From Atherix ibis (lineage: Eukaryota; Arthropoda; Insecta; Diptera; Athericidae): a DNA stretch of 64,000 nt. Made by a program: the position numbers and the translations under genes. The stretch covers positions 18,267,933 through 18,331,932 of the forward strand of contig OY282608.1 in NCBI GenBank assembly GCA_958298945.1, given 5' to 3'. The notes beneath the pieces were generated by a model. That model was not told the origin of the DNA and ran no database searches. It saw only the letters and a list, made by a program, of their open reading frames with translations. Below, piece after piece: positions 11,563 through 26,500 of this stretch (the first letter of the stretch is position 1; each line of letters opens with the position of its first letter).

Positions 11563-13835
11563 AGCCAACAAACTAACAAACCAACAAGCCAACAAACCAA
11601 CAAACCAACAAGCCAACAAGCCAACAAACCAACAAACCAACAAACCAACAAACCAACAAACCAACAAACCAACAAGCCAACAAACCAACAAACCAACAAG
11701 CCAACAAGCCAACAAACCAACAAACCAACAAGCCAACAAACGAACAAGCCAACAAACCAACAAAGCAACAAACCAAGTAACCAAAAAGCCAACAAACTAA
11801 CAAACCAACAAGTCAACAAGCCAACAAACCAACAAACCAACAAAGCAACAAGCCAACAAGCCAACAAACCAACAAACCAACAAGCCAACAAACCAACAAA
11901 CCAACAAACTAACAAGCCAACAAACCAACAAACAAATAAACCAACAAACCAACAAGCCAACAAATCAACAAACCAACAAACCAAAAAACCAACAAACCAA
12001 CAAACCAACAAGCCAACAAGCCAACAAACCAACAAAACAACAAGCCAACAAGCCAACAAACCAACAAAGCAACAAGCCAATAAATCAACAAACCAACAAA
12101 CCAACAAGCCAACAAACCAACAAACAAATAAACCAACAAACCAAAAAACCAACAAACCAACAAACCAACAAACCAACAAACCAACAAACCAACAAACCAA
12201 CAAGCTAACAAGCCAACAAACCAACAAACCAACAAACCAACAAACCAACAAACCAACAAACCAACAAACCAACAAACCAACAAACCAACAAACCAACAAA
12301 CCAACAAACCAACAAGCCAACAAACCAACAAACCAACAAACTAACAAACCAACAAGCCAACAAACCAACAAACCAACAAGCCAACAAGCCAACAAACCAA
12401 CAAACCAACAAACCAACAAACCAACAAACCAACAAACCAACAAGCCAACAAACCAACAAACCAACAAGCCAACAAACCAACAAACCAACAAACCAACAAG
12501 CCAACAAACGAACAAGCCAACAAACCAACAAAGCAACAAACCAAGTAACCAAAAAGCCAACAAACTAACAAACCAACAAGCCAACAAGCCAACAAACCAA
12601 CAAACCAACAAACCAACAAACCAACAAACCAACAAACCAACAAGCCAACAAACCAACAAACCAACAAACCAACAAACCAACAAACCAACAAGCCAACAAA
12701 CCAACAAACCAACAAACTAACAAACCAACAAGCCAACAAACCAACAAACCAACAAGCCAACAAGCCAACAAACCAACAAACCAACAAACCAACAAACCAA
12801 CAAACCAACAAACCAACAAGCCAACAAACCAACAAACCAACAAGCCAACAAGCCAACAAACCAACAAACCAACAAGCCAACAAACGAACAAGCCAACAAA
12901 ACAACAAAGCAACAAACCAAGTAACCAAAAAGCCAACAAACTAACAAACCAACAAGTCAACAAGCCAACAAACCAACAAACCAACAAAGCAACAAGCCAA
13001 CAAGCCAACAAACCAACAAACCAACAAGCCAACAAACCAACAAACCAACAAACTAACAAGCCAACAAACCAACAAACAAATAAACCAACAAACCAACAAA
13101 CCAACAAACCAACAAATCAACAAACCAACAAACCAAAAAACCAACAAACCAACAAACCAACAAGCCAACAAGCCAACAAACCAACAAAACAACAAGCCAA
13201 CAAGCCAACAAACCAACAAACCAACAAGCCAACAAATCAACAAACCAACAAACCAACAAGCCAACAAACCAACAAACAAATAAACCAACAAACCAAAAAA
13301 CCAAAAAACCAACAAACCAACAAACCAACAAACCAACAAACCAACAAACCGACAAACCAACAAGCTAACAAGCCAACAAACCAACAAACCAACAAACCAA
13401 CAAACCAACAAACCAACAAACCAACAAGCCAACAAACCAACAAACCAACAAACCAACAAGCCAACAAACCAACAAGCAAACAAACCAACAAACCAACAAA
13501 CCAAATAACCAAAAAGCCAACAAACTAACAACCCAACAAGCCAACAAGCCAACAAACCAACAAACCAACAAAGCAACAAGCCAAAAAGCCAACAAACCAA
13601 CAAATAGAACAAGCCAACAAACCAACAAACCAACAAGCCAACAAGCCAATAAGCCAACAAGCCAACAAGCCAACAAACCTACAAGCCAACAAGCCAACAA
13701 GCCAACAAACCAACAAGCCAACAAGCCAACAAACCAACAAGCCAACAAGCCAACAAACGAACAAACCAACAAACCAACAAGCCAACAAACCAATAAACCA
13801 AAAAACCAACAAACCAACAAACCAAGTAACCAAAA
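11563..13835. repeat. 2,273-bp tandem duplication, unit 2
   Basis: Direct repeat of 9,290-11,562 with constant offset 2,273 over its whole length, so no whole-octamer change has accumulated since duplication. That makes it one of the more recent events in the window. It has its own AATAGAACA unit near 13,604. It is followed by the AACTAAGT-rich part of the super-repeat. Confidence 0.85.
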
Positions 13836-15265
13836 AGCCAACAAACTAACAAACCAACAAGCCAACAAACCAACAAACCAACAAGCCAACAAGCCAACAA
13901 ACCAACAAACCAACAAGCCAAAAAACCAACAAACCAACAAACCAAAAAACTAACAACCCAACAAGCCAACAAGCCAACAAACCAACAAACCAACAAACCA
14001 ACAAACCAAGTAACCAAAAAGCCAACAAACTAACAAACCAATAAGCTAACAAGCCAACAAGCCAACAAACCAACAAACCAACAAACCAACAAGCCATCAA
14101 ACCAACAAACCAACAAGCCAACAAACCAACAAACCAACAAACCGACAAACCAACAAGCCAACAAGCCAACAAACCAACAAACCAACAAGCCAACAAACCA
14201 ACAAACCAACAAACCAACAAGCCAACAAACCAACAAGCCAACAAACCAACAAACCAACAAACCAAGTAACCAAAAAGCCAACAAACTAACAAACCAACAA
14301 GCAAACAAGCCAACAAACCAACAAACCAACAAGCCAACAAACCAACAAACCAACAAGCCAACAAACCAACAAACCAAAAAACCAACAAACCAACAAACCA
14401 ACAAGCCAACAAGCCAAAAAACCAACAAACCAACAAGCCAACAAACCAACAAACTAACAAACTAAGTAACCAACAAGCCAACAAACCAACAAACCAACAA
14501 GCCAACAAGCCAACAAACCAACAAACCAACAAACCAACAAACCAACAAACCAACAAACCAAAAAACCAACAAACCAACAAACCAACAAACCAACAAACCA
14601 ACAAACCAACAAGCCAACAAGCCAACAAACCAACAAACCAAGCAGCCAACAAACCAATAAGCCAACAAACTAACAAACCAAGTAACCAAAAAGCCAACAA
14701 ACTAACAAACCAACAAGCAAACAAGCCAACAAACCAACAAACCAACAAGCCAACAAACCAACAAACCAACAAGCCAACAAACCAACAAACCAAAAAACCA
14801 ACAAACCAACAAACCAACAAGCCAACAAGCCAAAAAACCAACAAACCAACAAGCCAACAAACCAACAAACTAACAAACTAAGTAACCAACAAGCCAACAA
14901 ACCAACAAACCAACAAGCCAACAAGCCAACAAACCAACAAACCAACAAAGCAACAAGCCAACAAGCCAAGAAACCAATAAACCAACAAGCCAACAAACCA
15001 ACAAACCAACAAACCAACAAACCAACAAACCAACAAACCAACAAACCAACAAACCAACAAGCCAACAAGCCAACAAACCAACAAACCAACAAACCAAAAA
15101 ACCAACAAACCAACGAACAAACAAACCAACAAACCAACAAACCAACAAACCAACAAGCCAACAAGCCAACAAACCAACAAACTAACAAAACAAAAAAGCC
15201 AATAAACCAACAAACCAACAAGCCAACAAGCCAACAAACCAACAAACCAACAAACCAACAAACCA

Positions 15266-15268
15266 ATT
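15266..15268 (+). repeat. Rare TTT variant unit (AATTTGCC context), one of three
   Basis: A TTT run is exceptional in an array with about 1-2% T. It appears at about 15,266, 20,733 and 26,932, always in the same neighbourhood of super-repeat copies A, B and C. The distances (5,467 and 6,199) equal the local duplication offsets, so it was inherited and is a good single-base landmark for the three copies. Confidence 0.85.
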
Positions 15269-15520
15269 TGCCAACAAACCAACAAACCAACAAGCCAACA
15301 AGCCAACAAACCAACAAACCAACAACCCAACAAACCAACAAGCCAACAAACCAACAAACCAACAAACCAAGTAACCAAAAAGCCAACAAACTAACAAACC
15401 AACAAGCCAACAAGCCAACAAACTAACAAACCAACAAAGCAACAAGCCAACAAGCCAACAAACCAACAAGCCAACAAGCCAACAAGCCAACAAACCAACA
15501 AACCAACAAAGCAACAAACC

Positions 15521-18500
15521 AAGTAACCAAAAAGCCAACAAACTAACAAACCAACAAGTCAACAAGCCAACAAACCAACAAACCAACAAAGCAACAAGCC
15601 AACAAGCCAACAAACCAACAAACCAACAAGCCAACAAACCAACAAACCAACAAACTAACAAGCCAACAAACCAACAAACAAATAAACCAACAAACCAACA
15701 AGCCAACAAATCAACAAACCAACAAACCAAAAAACCAACAAACCAACAAACCAACAAGCCAACAAGCCAACAAACCAACAAAACAACAAGCCAACAAGCC
15801 AACAAACCAACAAAGCAACAAGCCAATAAATCAACAAACCAACAAACCAACAAGCCAACAAACCAACAAACAAATAAACCAACAAACCAAAAAACCAACA
15901 AACCAACAAACCAACAAACCAACAAACCAACAAACCAACAAACCAACAAGCTAACAAGCCAACAAACCAACAAACCAACAAACCAACAAACCAACAAACC
16001 AACAAACCAACAAACCAACAAACCAACAAACCAACAAACCAACAAACCAACAAACCAACAAGCCAACAAACCAACAAACCAACAAACTAACAAACCAACA
16101 AGCCAACAAACCAACAAACCAACAAGCCAACAAGCCAACAAACCAACAAACCAACAAACCAACAAACCAACAAACCAACAAACCAACAAGCCAACAAACC
16201 AACAAACCAACAAGCCAACAAACCAACAAACCAACAAACCAACAAGCCAACCAACGAACAAGCCAACAAACCAACAAAGCAACAAACCAAGTAACCAAAA
16301 AGCCAACAAACTAACAAACCAACAAGCCAACAAGCCAACAAACCAACAAACCAACAAACCAACAAACCAACAAACCAACAAACCAACAAGCCAACAAACC
16401 AACAAACCAACAAACCAACAAACCAACAAACCAACAAGCCAACAAACCAACAAACCAACAAACTAACAAACCAACAAGCCAACAAACCAACAAACCAACA
16501 AGCCAACAAGCCAACAAACCAACAAACCAACAAACCAACAAACCAACAAACCAACAAACCAACAAGCCAACAAACCAACAAACCAACAAGCCAACAAGCC
16601 AACAAACCAAAAAACCAACAAGCCAACAAACGAACAAGCCAACAAACCAACAAAGCAACAAACCAAGTAACCAAAAAGCCAACAAACTAACAAACCAACA
16701 AGTCAACAAGCCAACAAACCAACAAACCAACAAAGCAACAAGCCAACAAGCCAACAAACCAACAAACCAACAAGCCAACAAACCAACAAACCAACAAACT
16801 AACAAGCCAACAAACCAACAAACAAATAAACCAACAAACCAACAAACCAACAAACCAACAAATCAACAAACCAACAAAGCAACAAGCCAAAAAGCCAACA
16901 AACCAACAAATAGAACAAGCCAACAAACCAACAAACCAACAAGCCAACAAGCCAATAAGCCAACAAGCCAACAAGCCAACAAACCTACAAGCCAACAAGC
17001 CAACAAGCCAACAAACCAACAAGCCAACAAGCCAACAAACCAACAAGCCAACAAGCCAACAAACGAACAAACCAACAAACCAACAAGCCAACAAACCAAT
17101 AAACCAAAAAACCAACAAACCAACAAACCAAGTAACCAAAAAGCCAACAAACTAACAAACCAACAAGCCAACAAACCAACAAACCAACAAGCCAACAAGC
17201 CAACAAACCAACAAACCAACAAACCAACAAACCAACAAACCAACAAACCAACAAGCCAACAAACCAACAAACCAACAAGCCAACAAGCCAACAAACCAAC
17301 AAACCAACAAGCCAACAAACGAACAAGCCAACAAACCAACAAAGCAACAAACCAAGTAACCAAAAAGCCAACAAACTAACAAACCAACAAGTCAACAAGC
17401 CAACAAACCAACAAACCAACAAAGCAACAAGCCAACAAGCCAACAAACCAACAAACCAACAAGCCAACAAACCAACAAACCAACAAACTAACAAGCCAAC
17501 AAACCAACAAACAAATAAACCAACAAACCAACAAGCCAACAAATCAACAAACCAACAAACCAAAAAACCAACAAACCAACAAACCAACAAGCCAACAAGC
17601 CAACAAACCAACAAAACAACAAGCCAACAAGCCAACAAACCAACAAAGCAACAAGCCAATAAATCAACAAACCAACAAACCAACAAGCCAACAAACCAAC
17701 AAACAAATAAACCAACAAACCAAAAAACCAACAAACCAACAAACCAACAAACCAACAAACCAACAAACCAACAAACCAACAAGCTAACAAGCCAACAAAC
17801 CAACAAACCAACAAACCAACAAACCAACAAACCAACAAACCAACAAACCAACAAACCAACAAACCAACAAACCAACAAACCAACAAACCAACAAACCAAC
17901 AAGCCAACAAACCAACAAACCAACAAACTAACAAACCAACAAGCCAACAAACCAACAAACCAACAAGCCAACAAGCCAACAAACCAACAAACCAACAAAC
18001 CAACAAACCAACAAACCAACAAACCAACAAGCCAACAAACCAACAAACCAACAAGCCAACAAACCAACAAACCAACAAACCAACAAGCCAACAAACGAAC
18101 AAGCCAACAAACCAACAAAGCAACAAACCAAGTAACCAAAAAGCCAACAAACTAACAAACCAACAAGCCAACAAGCCAACAAACCAACAAACCAACAAAC
18201 CAACAAACCAACAAACCAACAAACCAACAAGCCAACAAACCAACAAACCAACAAACCAACAAACCAACAAACCAACAAACCAACAAGCCAACAAACCAAC
18301 AAACCAACAAGCCAACAAGCCAACAAACCAACAAACCAACAAGCCAACAAACGAACAAGCCAACAAAACAACAAAGCAACAAACCAAGTAACCAAAAAGC
18401 CAACAAACTAACAAACCAACAAGTCAACAAGCCAACAAACCAACAAACCAACAAAGCAACAAGCCAACAAGCCAACAAACCAACAAACCAACAAGCCAAC

Positions 18501-21500
18501 AAACCAACAAACCAACAAACTAACAAGCCAACAAACCAACAAACAAATAAACCAACAAACCAACAAACCAACAAACCAACAAATCAACAAACCAACAAAC
18601 CAAAAAACCAACAAACCAACAAACCAACAAGCCAACAAGCCAACAAACCAACAAAACAACAAGCCAACAAGCCAACAAACCAACAAACCAACAAGCCAAC
18701 AAATCAACAAACCAACAAACCAACAAGCCAACAAACCAACAAACAAATAAACCAACAAACCAAAAAACCAAAAAACCAACAAACCAACAAACCAACAAAC
18801 CAACAAACCAACAAACCGACAAACCAACAAGCTAACAAGCCAACAAACCAACAAACCAACAAACCAACAAACCAACAAACCAACAAACCAACAAGCCAAC
18901 AAACCAACAAACCAACAAACCAACAAGCCAACAAACCAACAAGCAAACAAACCAACAAACCAACAAACCAAATAACCAAAAAGCCAACAAACTAACAACC
19001 CAACAAGCCAACAAGCCAACAAACCAACAAACCAACAAAGCAACAAGCCAAAAAGCCAACAAACCAACAAATAGAACAAGCCAACAAACCAACAAACCAA
19101 CAAGCCAACAAGCCAATAAGCCAACAAGCCAACAAGCCAACAAACCTACAAGCCAACAAGCCAACAAGCCAACAAACCAACAAGCCAACAAGCCAACAAA
19201 CCAACAAGCCAACAAGCCAACAAACGAACAAACCAACAAACCAACAAGCCAACAAACCAATAAACCAAAAAACCAACAAACCAACAAACCAAGTAACCAA
19301 AAAGCCAACAAACTAACAAACCAACAAGCCAACAAACCAACAAACCAACAAGCCAACAAGCCAACAAACCAACAAACCAACAAGCCAAAAAACCAACAAA
19401 CCAACAAACCAAAAAACCAACAGACCAACAAGCCAACAAACCAACAAGCCAACAAACCAACAAACCAACAAACCAAGTAACCAAAAAGCCAACAAACTAA
19501 CAAACCAATAAGCTAACAAGCCAACAAGCCAACAAACCAACAAACCAACAAACCAACAAGCCATCAAACCAACAAACCAACAAGCCAACAAACCAACAAA
19601 CCAACAAACCGACAAACCAACAAGCCAACAAGCCAACAAACCAACAAACCAACAAGCCAACAAACCAACAAACCAACAAACCAACAAGCCAACAAACCAA
19701 CAAGCCAACAAACCAACAAACCAACAAACCAAGTAACCAAAAAGCCAACAAACTAACAAACCAACAAGCAAACAAGCCAACAAACCAACAAACCAACAAG
19801 CCAACAAACCAACAAACCAACAAGCCAACAAACCAACAAACCAAAAAACCAACAAACCAACAAACCAACAAGCCAACAAGCCAAAAAACCAACAAACCAA
19901 CAAGCCAACAAACCAACAAACTAACAAACTAAGTAACCAACAAGCCAACAAACCAACAAACCAACAAGCCAACAAGCCAACAAACCAACAAACCAACAAA
20001 CCAACAAACCAACAAACCAACAAACCAAAAAACCAACAAACCAACAAACCAACAAACCAACAAACCAACAAACCAACAAGCCAACAAGCCAACAAACCAA
20101 CAAACCAAGCAGCCAACAAACCAATAAGCCAACAAACTAACAAACCAAGTAACCAAAAAGCCAACAAACTAACAAACCAACAAGCAAACAAGCCAACAAA
20201 CCAACAAACCAACAAGCCAACAAACCAACAAACCAACAAGCCAACAAACCAACAAACCAAAAAACCAACAAACCAACAAACCAACAAGCCAACAAGCCAA
20301 AAAACCAACAAACCAACAAGCCAACAAACCAACAAACTAACAAACTAAGTAACCAACAAGCCAACAAACCAACAAACCAACAAGCCAACAAGCCAACAAA
20401 CCAACAAACCAACAAAGCAACAAGCCAACAAGCCAAGAAACCAATAAACCAACAAGCCAACAAACCAACAAACCAACAAACCAACAAACCAACAAACCAA
20501 CAAACCAACAAACCAACAAACCAACAAGCCAACAAGCCAACAAACCAACAAACCAACAAACCAAAAAACCAACAAACCAACGAACAAACAAACCAACAAA
20601 CCAACAAACCAACAAACCAACAAGCCAACAAGCCAACAAACCAACAAACTAACAAAACAAAAAAGCCAATAAACCAACAAACCAACAAGCCAACAAGCCA
20701 ACAAACCAACAAACCAACAAACCAACAAACCAATTTGCCAACAAACCAACAAACCAACAAGCCAACAAGCCAACAAACCAACAAACCAACAACCCAACAA
20801 ACCAACAAGCCAACAAACCAACAAACCAACAAACCAAGTAACCAAAAAGCCAACAAACTAACAAACCAACAAGCCAACAAGCCAACAAACTAACAAACCA
20901 ACAAAGCAACAAGCCAACAAGCCAACAAACCAACAAACCAACAAGCCAACAAGCCAACAAACCAACAAACCAACAAACCAACAAGCCAACAAACCAACAA
21001 ACAAATAAACCAACAAACCAACAAACCAACAAACCAACAAACCAACAAACCAAAAACCAACAAACCAACAAACCAACAAGCCAACAAGCCAACAAACAAA
21101 CAAACCAACAAGCCAACAAGCCAACAAGCCAACAAACCAACAAACCAACAAGCCAACAAACCAACAAACCAACAAACCAACAAGCCAACAAACCAACAAA
21201 CAAATAAACCAACAAACCAAAACACCAACAAACCAACAAACCAACAAACCAACAAACCAGCAAACCAACAAACCAACAAACCAACAAGCCAACAAGCCAA
21301 CAAACCAACAAACCAACAAACCAACAAGACAACAAACCAACAAGCCAACAAACCAACAAACCAAGTAACCAAAAAGCCAACAAACTAACAAACCAACAAG
21401 CCAACAAGCCAACAAACCAACAAACCAACAAAGCAACAAGCCAACAAGCCAACAAACCAACAAACCAACAAGCCAACAAACCAACAAACCAACAAGCTAA

Positions 21501-21778
21501 CAAGCCAACAAACCAACAAACCAACAAGCCAACAAACCAACAAACCAATAAACCAACAAACCAACAAAGCAACAAACCAACAAACCAACAAGCCAACAAA
21601 CCAACAAACAAATAAACCAACAAACCAAAAAACCAACAAACCAACAAACCAACAAACCAACAAACCAACAAACCAACAAACCAACAAACCAACAAGCCAA
21701 CAAGCCAACAAACCAAAAACCCAACAAACCAGCAAGCCAACAAACCAACAAGCCAACAAACCAACAAACCAACAAACC
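15521..21778. repeat. Super-repeat of about 6 kb, copy B (two exact-unit deletions)
   Basis: From 15,521 to about 16,875 it matches copy A with offset 6,019. It then skips to the position matching about 11,297, where the offset becomes 5,579, so 440 bp (55 octamers) are missing. A second step removes 120 bp (15 octamers) between the positions matching about 12,565 and 12,717, giving offset 5,467, which holds from 18,386 to 20,836. A one-octamer gain lies between these two steps. The 13,846-15,413 part of copy A is repeated at 19,313-20,880 with only point differences. Copy B extends further (20,890-21,778) into a part shared with copy C and ends near an AAGTTACC box at 21,779. Confidence 0.8.
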
Positions 21779-23537
21779 AAGTTACCAACAAGCCAACAAA
21801 CCAACAAGCCAACAAACCAACAAACCAACAAACCAACAAACCAACAAACCAACAAGCTAACAAGCCAACAAAGCAACAAACCAAGTAACAAAAAAGCCAA
21901 CAAACTAACAAACCAACAAACCAACAAACCAAAAAACCAAGTAACCAAAAAGCCAACAAACCAACAAACCAACAAGCCAACAAATCAACAAACCAACAAA
22001 GTAGCAAGCCAACAAGCCAACAAACCAACAAACCAACAAACCAACAAAGCAACAAGCCAAAAAGCCAACAAACGAACAAACCAACAAGCCAACAAACCAA
22101 CAAACCAACAAACCAACAAACCAGCAAACCAACAAACAAACAAACCAACAAGCCAACAAGCCAACAAACCAACAAACCAACAAACCAAAAAACCAAAAAA
22201 CCAACAAACCAACAAACCAACAAACCAACAAGCCAACAAACCAACAAACCAACAAGCCAACAAGCCAACAAACCAACAAACCAACAAACCAATAAACCAA
22301 CAAACCAACAAACCAACAAGCCAAGAAACTAACAAACCAACAAGCCAACAAGCCAACAAACCAACAAACCAACAAACCAACAAAGCAACAAGCCAACAAG
22401 CCAACAAACCAACAAACTAACAAGCCAACAAACCAACAAACCAACAAACCAACAAACCAATAAACCAACAAACAAATAAACCAACAAACCAACAAACCAA
22501 CAAACCAACAAACCAACTAACCAAAAAACCAACAAACCAACAAACCAACAAGCCAACAAGCCAACAAGCCAACAAACCAACAAACCAACAAGCCAAAAAA
22601 CCAACAAACCAACAAACCAACAAGCCAACAAACCAACAAACAAATAAACCAATAAACCAAAAAACCAACAAACCAACAAACCAACAAACCAACAAACCAA
22701 CAAACCAACAAACCAACAAGCCAACAAGCCAACAAACCAACAAATTAACAAACCAACAAGCCAACAAACCAACAAGCCAACAAACCAACAAACCAACAAA
22801 CCAAGTAACCAAAAAGCCAACAAACTAACAAACCAACAAGCCAACAAGCCAACAAACCAACAAACCAACAAATCAACAAGCCAACAAGCCAACAAACCAA
22901 CAAACCGACAAGCCAACAAACCAACAAATCAACAAGCCAACAAACCAACAAGCCAACAAGCCAACAAACCAACAAAGCAACAAGCCAACAAACCAACAAG
23001 CCAACAAGCCAACAAACCAACAAGCTAACAAGCCAACAAACCAACAAACCAACAAGCCAACAAACCAACAAACCAATAAACCAACAAACCAACAAAGCAA
23101 CAAACCAACAAACCAACAAGCCAACAAACCAACAAACAAATAAACCAACAAACCAAAAAACCAACAAACCAACAAACCAACAAACCAACAAACCAACAAA
23201 CCAACAAACCAACAAACCAACAACCAACAAACCAACAAACCAACAAACCAACAAACCAACAAACCAACAAACCAACAAACCAACAAACCAACAAACCAAC
23301 AAACCAACAAGCCAACAAACCAACAAACCAACAAACTAACAAACCAACAAGCCAACAAACCAACAAACCAACAAGCCAACAAGCCAACAAACCAACAAAC
23401 CAACAAACCAACAAACCAACAAACCAACAAACCAACAAGCCAACAAACCAACAAACCAACAAGCCAACAAGCCAACAAACCAACAAACCAACAAGCCAAC
23501 AAACGAACAAGCCAACAAACCAACAAAGCAACAAACC
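21779..23537. repeat. Octamer array between super-repeat copies B and C
   Basis: Begins with an AAGTTACC box (21,779), then boxes at 21,893 (AAGTAACA variant) and 21,939, and none again until 22,803. From about 21,915 to 22,972 it matches 29,832-30,880 with offset 7,917, then 7,909. Shared rarities are AAAAAACCAAGTAACC, a GTAGCAAGCC unit near 21,999, AACCAACTAACC and the AATTAACA unit at 22,743. A 7-bp unit (AACCAAC) near 23,217 shifts the register by one base. A long, almost pure A-unit stretch lies at about 23,160-23,308. Confidence 0.75.
21915..22972. repeat. 1.05-kb dispersed duplication, left copy
   Basis: Matches 29,832-30,880 with offset 7,917 that becomes 7,909 near the right end. 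Boxes 21,939 and 22,803 pair with 29,856 and 30,712. The paired copies lie about 7.9 kb apart with super-repeat copy C between them. Either an insertion separated tandem copies or a segment was copied over a distance. Confidence 0.75.
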
Positions 23538-26500
23538 AAGTAACCAAAAAGCCAACAAACTAACAAACCAACAAGTCAACAAGCCAACAAACCAACAAAC
23601 CAACAAAGCAACAAGCCAACAAGCCAACAAACCAACAAACCAACAAGCCAACAAACCAACAAACCAACAAACTAACAAGCCAACAAACCAACAAACAAAT
23701 AAACCAACAAACCAACAAACCAACAAACCAACAAATCAACAAACCAACAAACCAAAAAACCAACAAACCAACAAACCAACAAGCCAACAAGCCAACAAAC
23801 CAACAAAACAACAAGCCAACAAGCCAACAAACCAACAAAGCAACAAGCCAACAAATCAACAAACCAACAAACCAACAAGCCAACAAACCAACAAACAAAT
23901 AAACCAACAAACCAAAAAACCAACAAACCAACAAACCAACAAACCAACAAACCAACAAACCAACAAACCAACAAGCTAACAAGCCAACAAACCAACAAAC
24001 CAACAAACCGACAAACCAACAAACCAACAAACCAACAAACCAACAAACCAACAAACCAACAAACCAACAAACCAACAAACCAACAAACCAACAAGCCAAC
24101 AAACCAACAAACCAACAAACTAACAAACCAACAAGCCAACAAACCAACAAACCAACAAGCCAACAAGCCAACAAACCAACAAACCAACAAACCAACAAAC
24201 CAACAAACTAACAAACCAACAAGCCAACAAACCAACAAACCAACAAGCCAACAAACCAACAAACCAACAAACCAACAAGCCAACAAACGAACAAGCCAAC
24301 AAACCAACAAAGCAACAAACCAAGTAACCAAAAAGCCAACAAACTAACAAACCAACAAGCCAACAAGCCAACAAACCAACAAACCAACAAACCAACAAAC
24401 CAACAAACCAACAAACCAACAAGCCAACAAACCAACAAACCAACAAACCAACAAACCAACAAACCAACAAGCCAACAAACCAACAAACCAACAAACTAAC
24501 AAACCAACAAGCCAACAAACCAACAAACCAACAAGCCAACAAGCCAACAAACCAACAAACCAACAAACCAACAAACCAACAAACCAACAAACCAACAAGC
24601 CAACAAACCAACAAACCAACAAGCCAACAAGCCAACAAACCAACAAACCAACAAGCCAACAAACGAACAAGCCAACAAACCAACAAAGCAACAAACCAAG
24701 TAACCAAAAAGCCAACAAACTAACAAACCAACAAGTCAACAAGCCAACAAACCAACAAACCAACAAAGCAACAAGCCAACAAGCCAACAAACCAACAAAC
24801 CAACAAGCCAACAAACCAACAAACCAACAAACTAACAAGCCAACAAACCAACAAACAAATAAACCAACAAACCAACAAACCAACAAACCAACAAATCAAC
24901 AAACCAACAAACCAAAAAACCAACAAACCAACAAACCAACAAGCCAACAAGCCAACAAACCAACAAAACAACAAGCCAACAAGCCAACAAACCAACAAAC
25001 CAACAAGCCAACAAATCAACAAACCAACAAACCAACAAGCCAACAAACCAACAAACAAATAAACCAACAAACCAAAAAACCAACAAACCAACAAACCAAC
25101 AAACCAACAAACCAACAAACCGACAAACCAACAAGCTAACAAGCCAACAAACCAACAAACCAACAAACCAACAAACCAACAAACCAACAAACCAACAAGC
25201 CAACAAACCAACAAACCAACAAACCAACAAGCCAAAAAACCAACAAGCAAACAAACCAACAAACCAACAAACCAAATAACCAAAAAGCCAACAAACTAAC
25301 AACCCAACAAGCCAACAAGCCAACAAACCAACAAACCAACAAAGCAACAAGCCAAAAAGCCAACAAACCAACAAATAGAACAAGCCAACAAACCAACAAA
25401 CCAACAAGCCAACAAGCCAATAAGCCAACAAGCCAACAAGCCAACAAACCTACAAGCCAACAAGCCAACAAGCCAACAAACCAACAAGCCAACAAGCCAA
25501 CAAACCAACAAGCCAACAAGCCAACAAACGAACAAACCAACAAACCAACAAGCCAACAAACCAATAAACCAAAAAACCAACAAACCAACAAACCAAGTAA
25601 ACAAAAAGCCAACAAACTAACAAACCAACAAGCCAACAAACCAACAAACCAACAAGCCAACAAGCCAACAAACCAACAAACCAACAAGCCAAAAAACCAA
25701 CAAACCAACAAACCAAAAAACCAACAGACCAACAAGCCAACAAACCAACAAGCCAACAAACCAACAAACCAATAAGCTAACAAGCCAACAAGCCAACAAA
25801 CCAACAAACCAACAAACCAACAAGCCATCAAACCAACAAACCAACAAGCCAACAAACCAACAAACCAACAAACCGACAAACCAACAAGCCAACAAGCCAA
25901 CAAACCAACAAACCAACAAGCCAACAAACCAACAAACCAACAAACCAACAAGCCAACAAACCAACAAGCCAACAAACCAACAAACCAACAAACCAAGTAA
26001 CCAAAAAGCCAACAAACTAACAAACCAACAAGCAAACAAGCCAACAAACCAACAAACCAACAAGCCAACAAACCAACAAACCAACAAGCCAACAAACCAA
26101 CAAACCAAAAAACCAACAAACCAACAAACCAACAAGCCAACAAGCCAAAAAACCAACAAACCAACAAGCCAACAAACCAACAAACTAACAAACTAAGTAA
26201 CTAACAAGCCAACAAACCAACAAACCAACAAGCCAACAAGCCAACAAACCAACAAACCAACAAACCAACAAACCAACAAACCAACAAACCAAAAAACCAA
26301 CAAACCAACAAACCAACAAACCAACAAACCAACAAACCAACAAGCCAACAAGCCAACAAACCAACAAACCAAGCAGCCAACAAACCAATAAGCCAACAAA
26401 CTAACAAACCAAGTAACCAAAAAGCCAACAAACTAACAAACCAACAAGCAAACAAGCCAACAAACCAACAAACCAACAAGCCAACAAACCAACAAACCAA

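Larger units (their letters stand above)
9502..15520. repeat. Super-repeat of about 6 kb, copy A
   Basis: The first of three related segments (A 9,502-15,520; B 15,521-21,778; C 23,538-27,969). Copy A contains an internal tandem duplication of 2,273 bp (about 9,290-11,562 and 11,563-13,835). After that comes a 1.57-kb part rich in AACTAAGT boxes and AGCAGCC, CCATC and AATTTG variants (13,846-15,413). Diagnostic shared units are AGTCAACA after a box, AACAAATAA, AATAGAACA and AACCTACA. All are inherited by copy B with offset 6,019, then 5,579, then 5,467. No gene or unique DNA lies within it. Confidence 0.8.
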
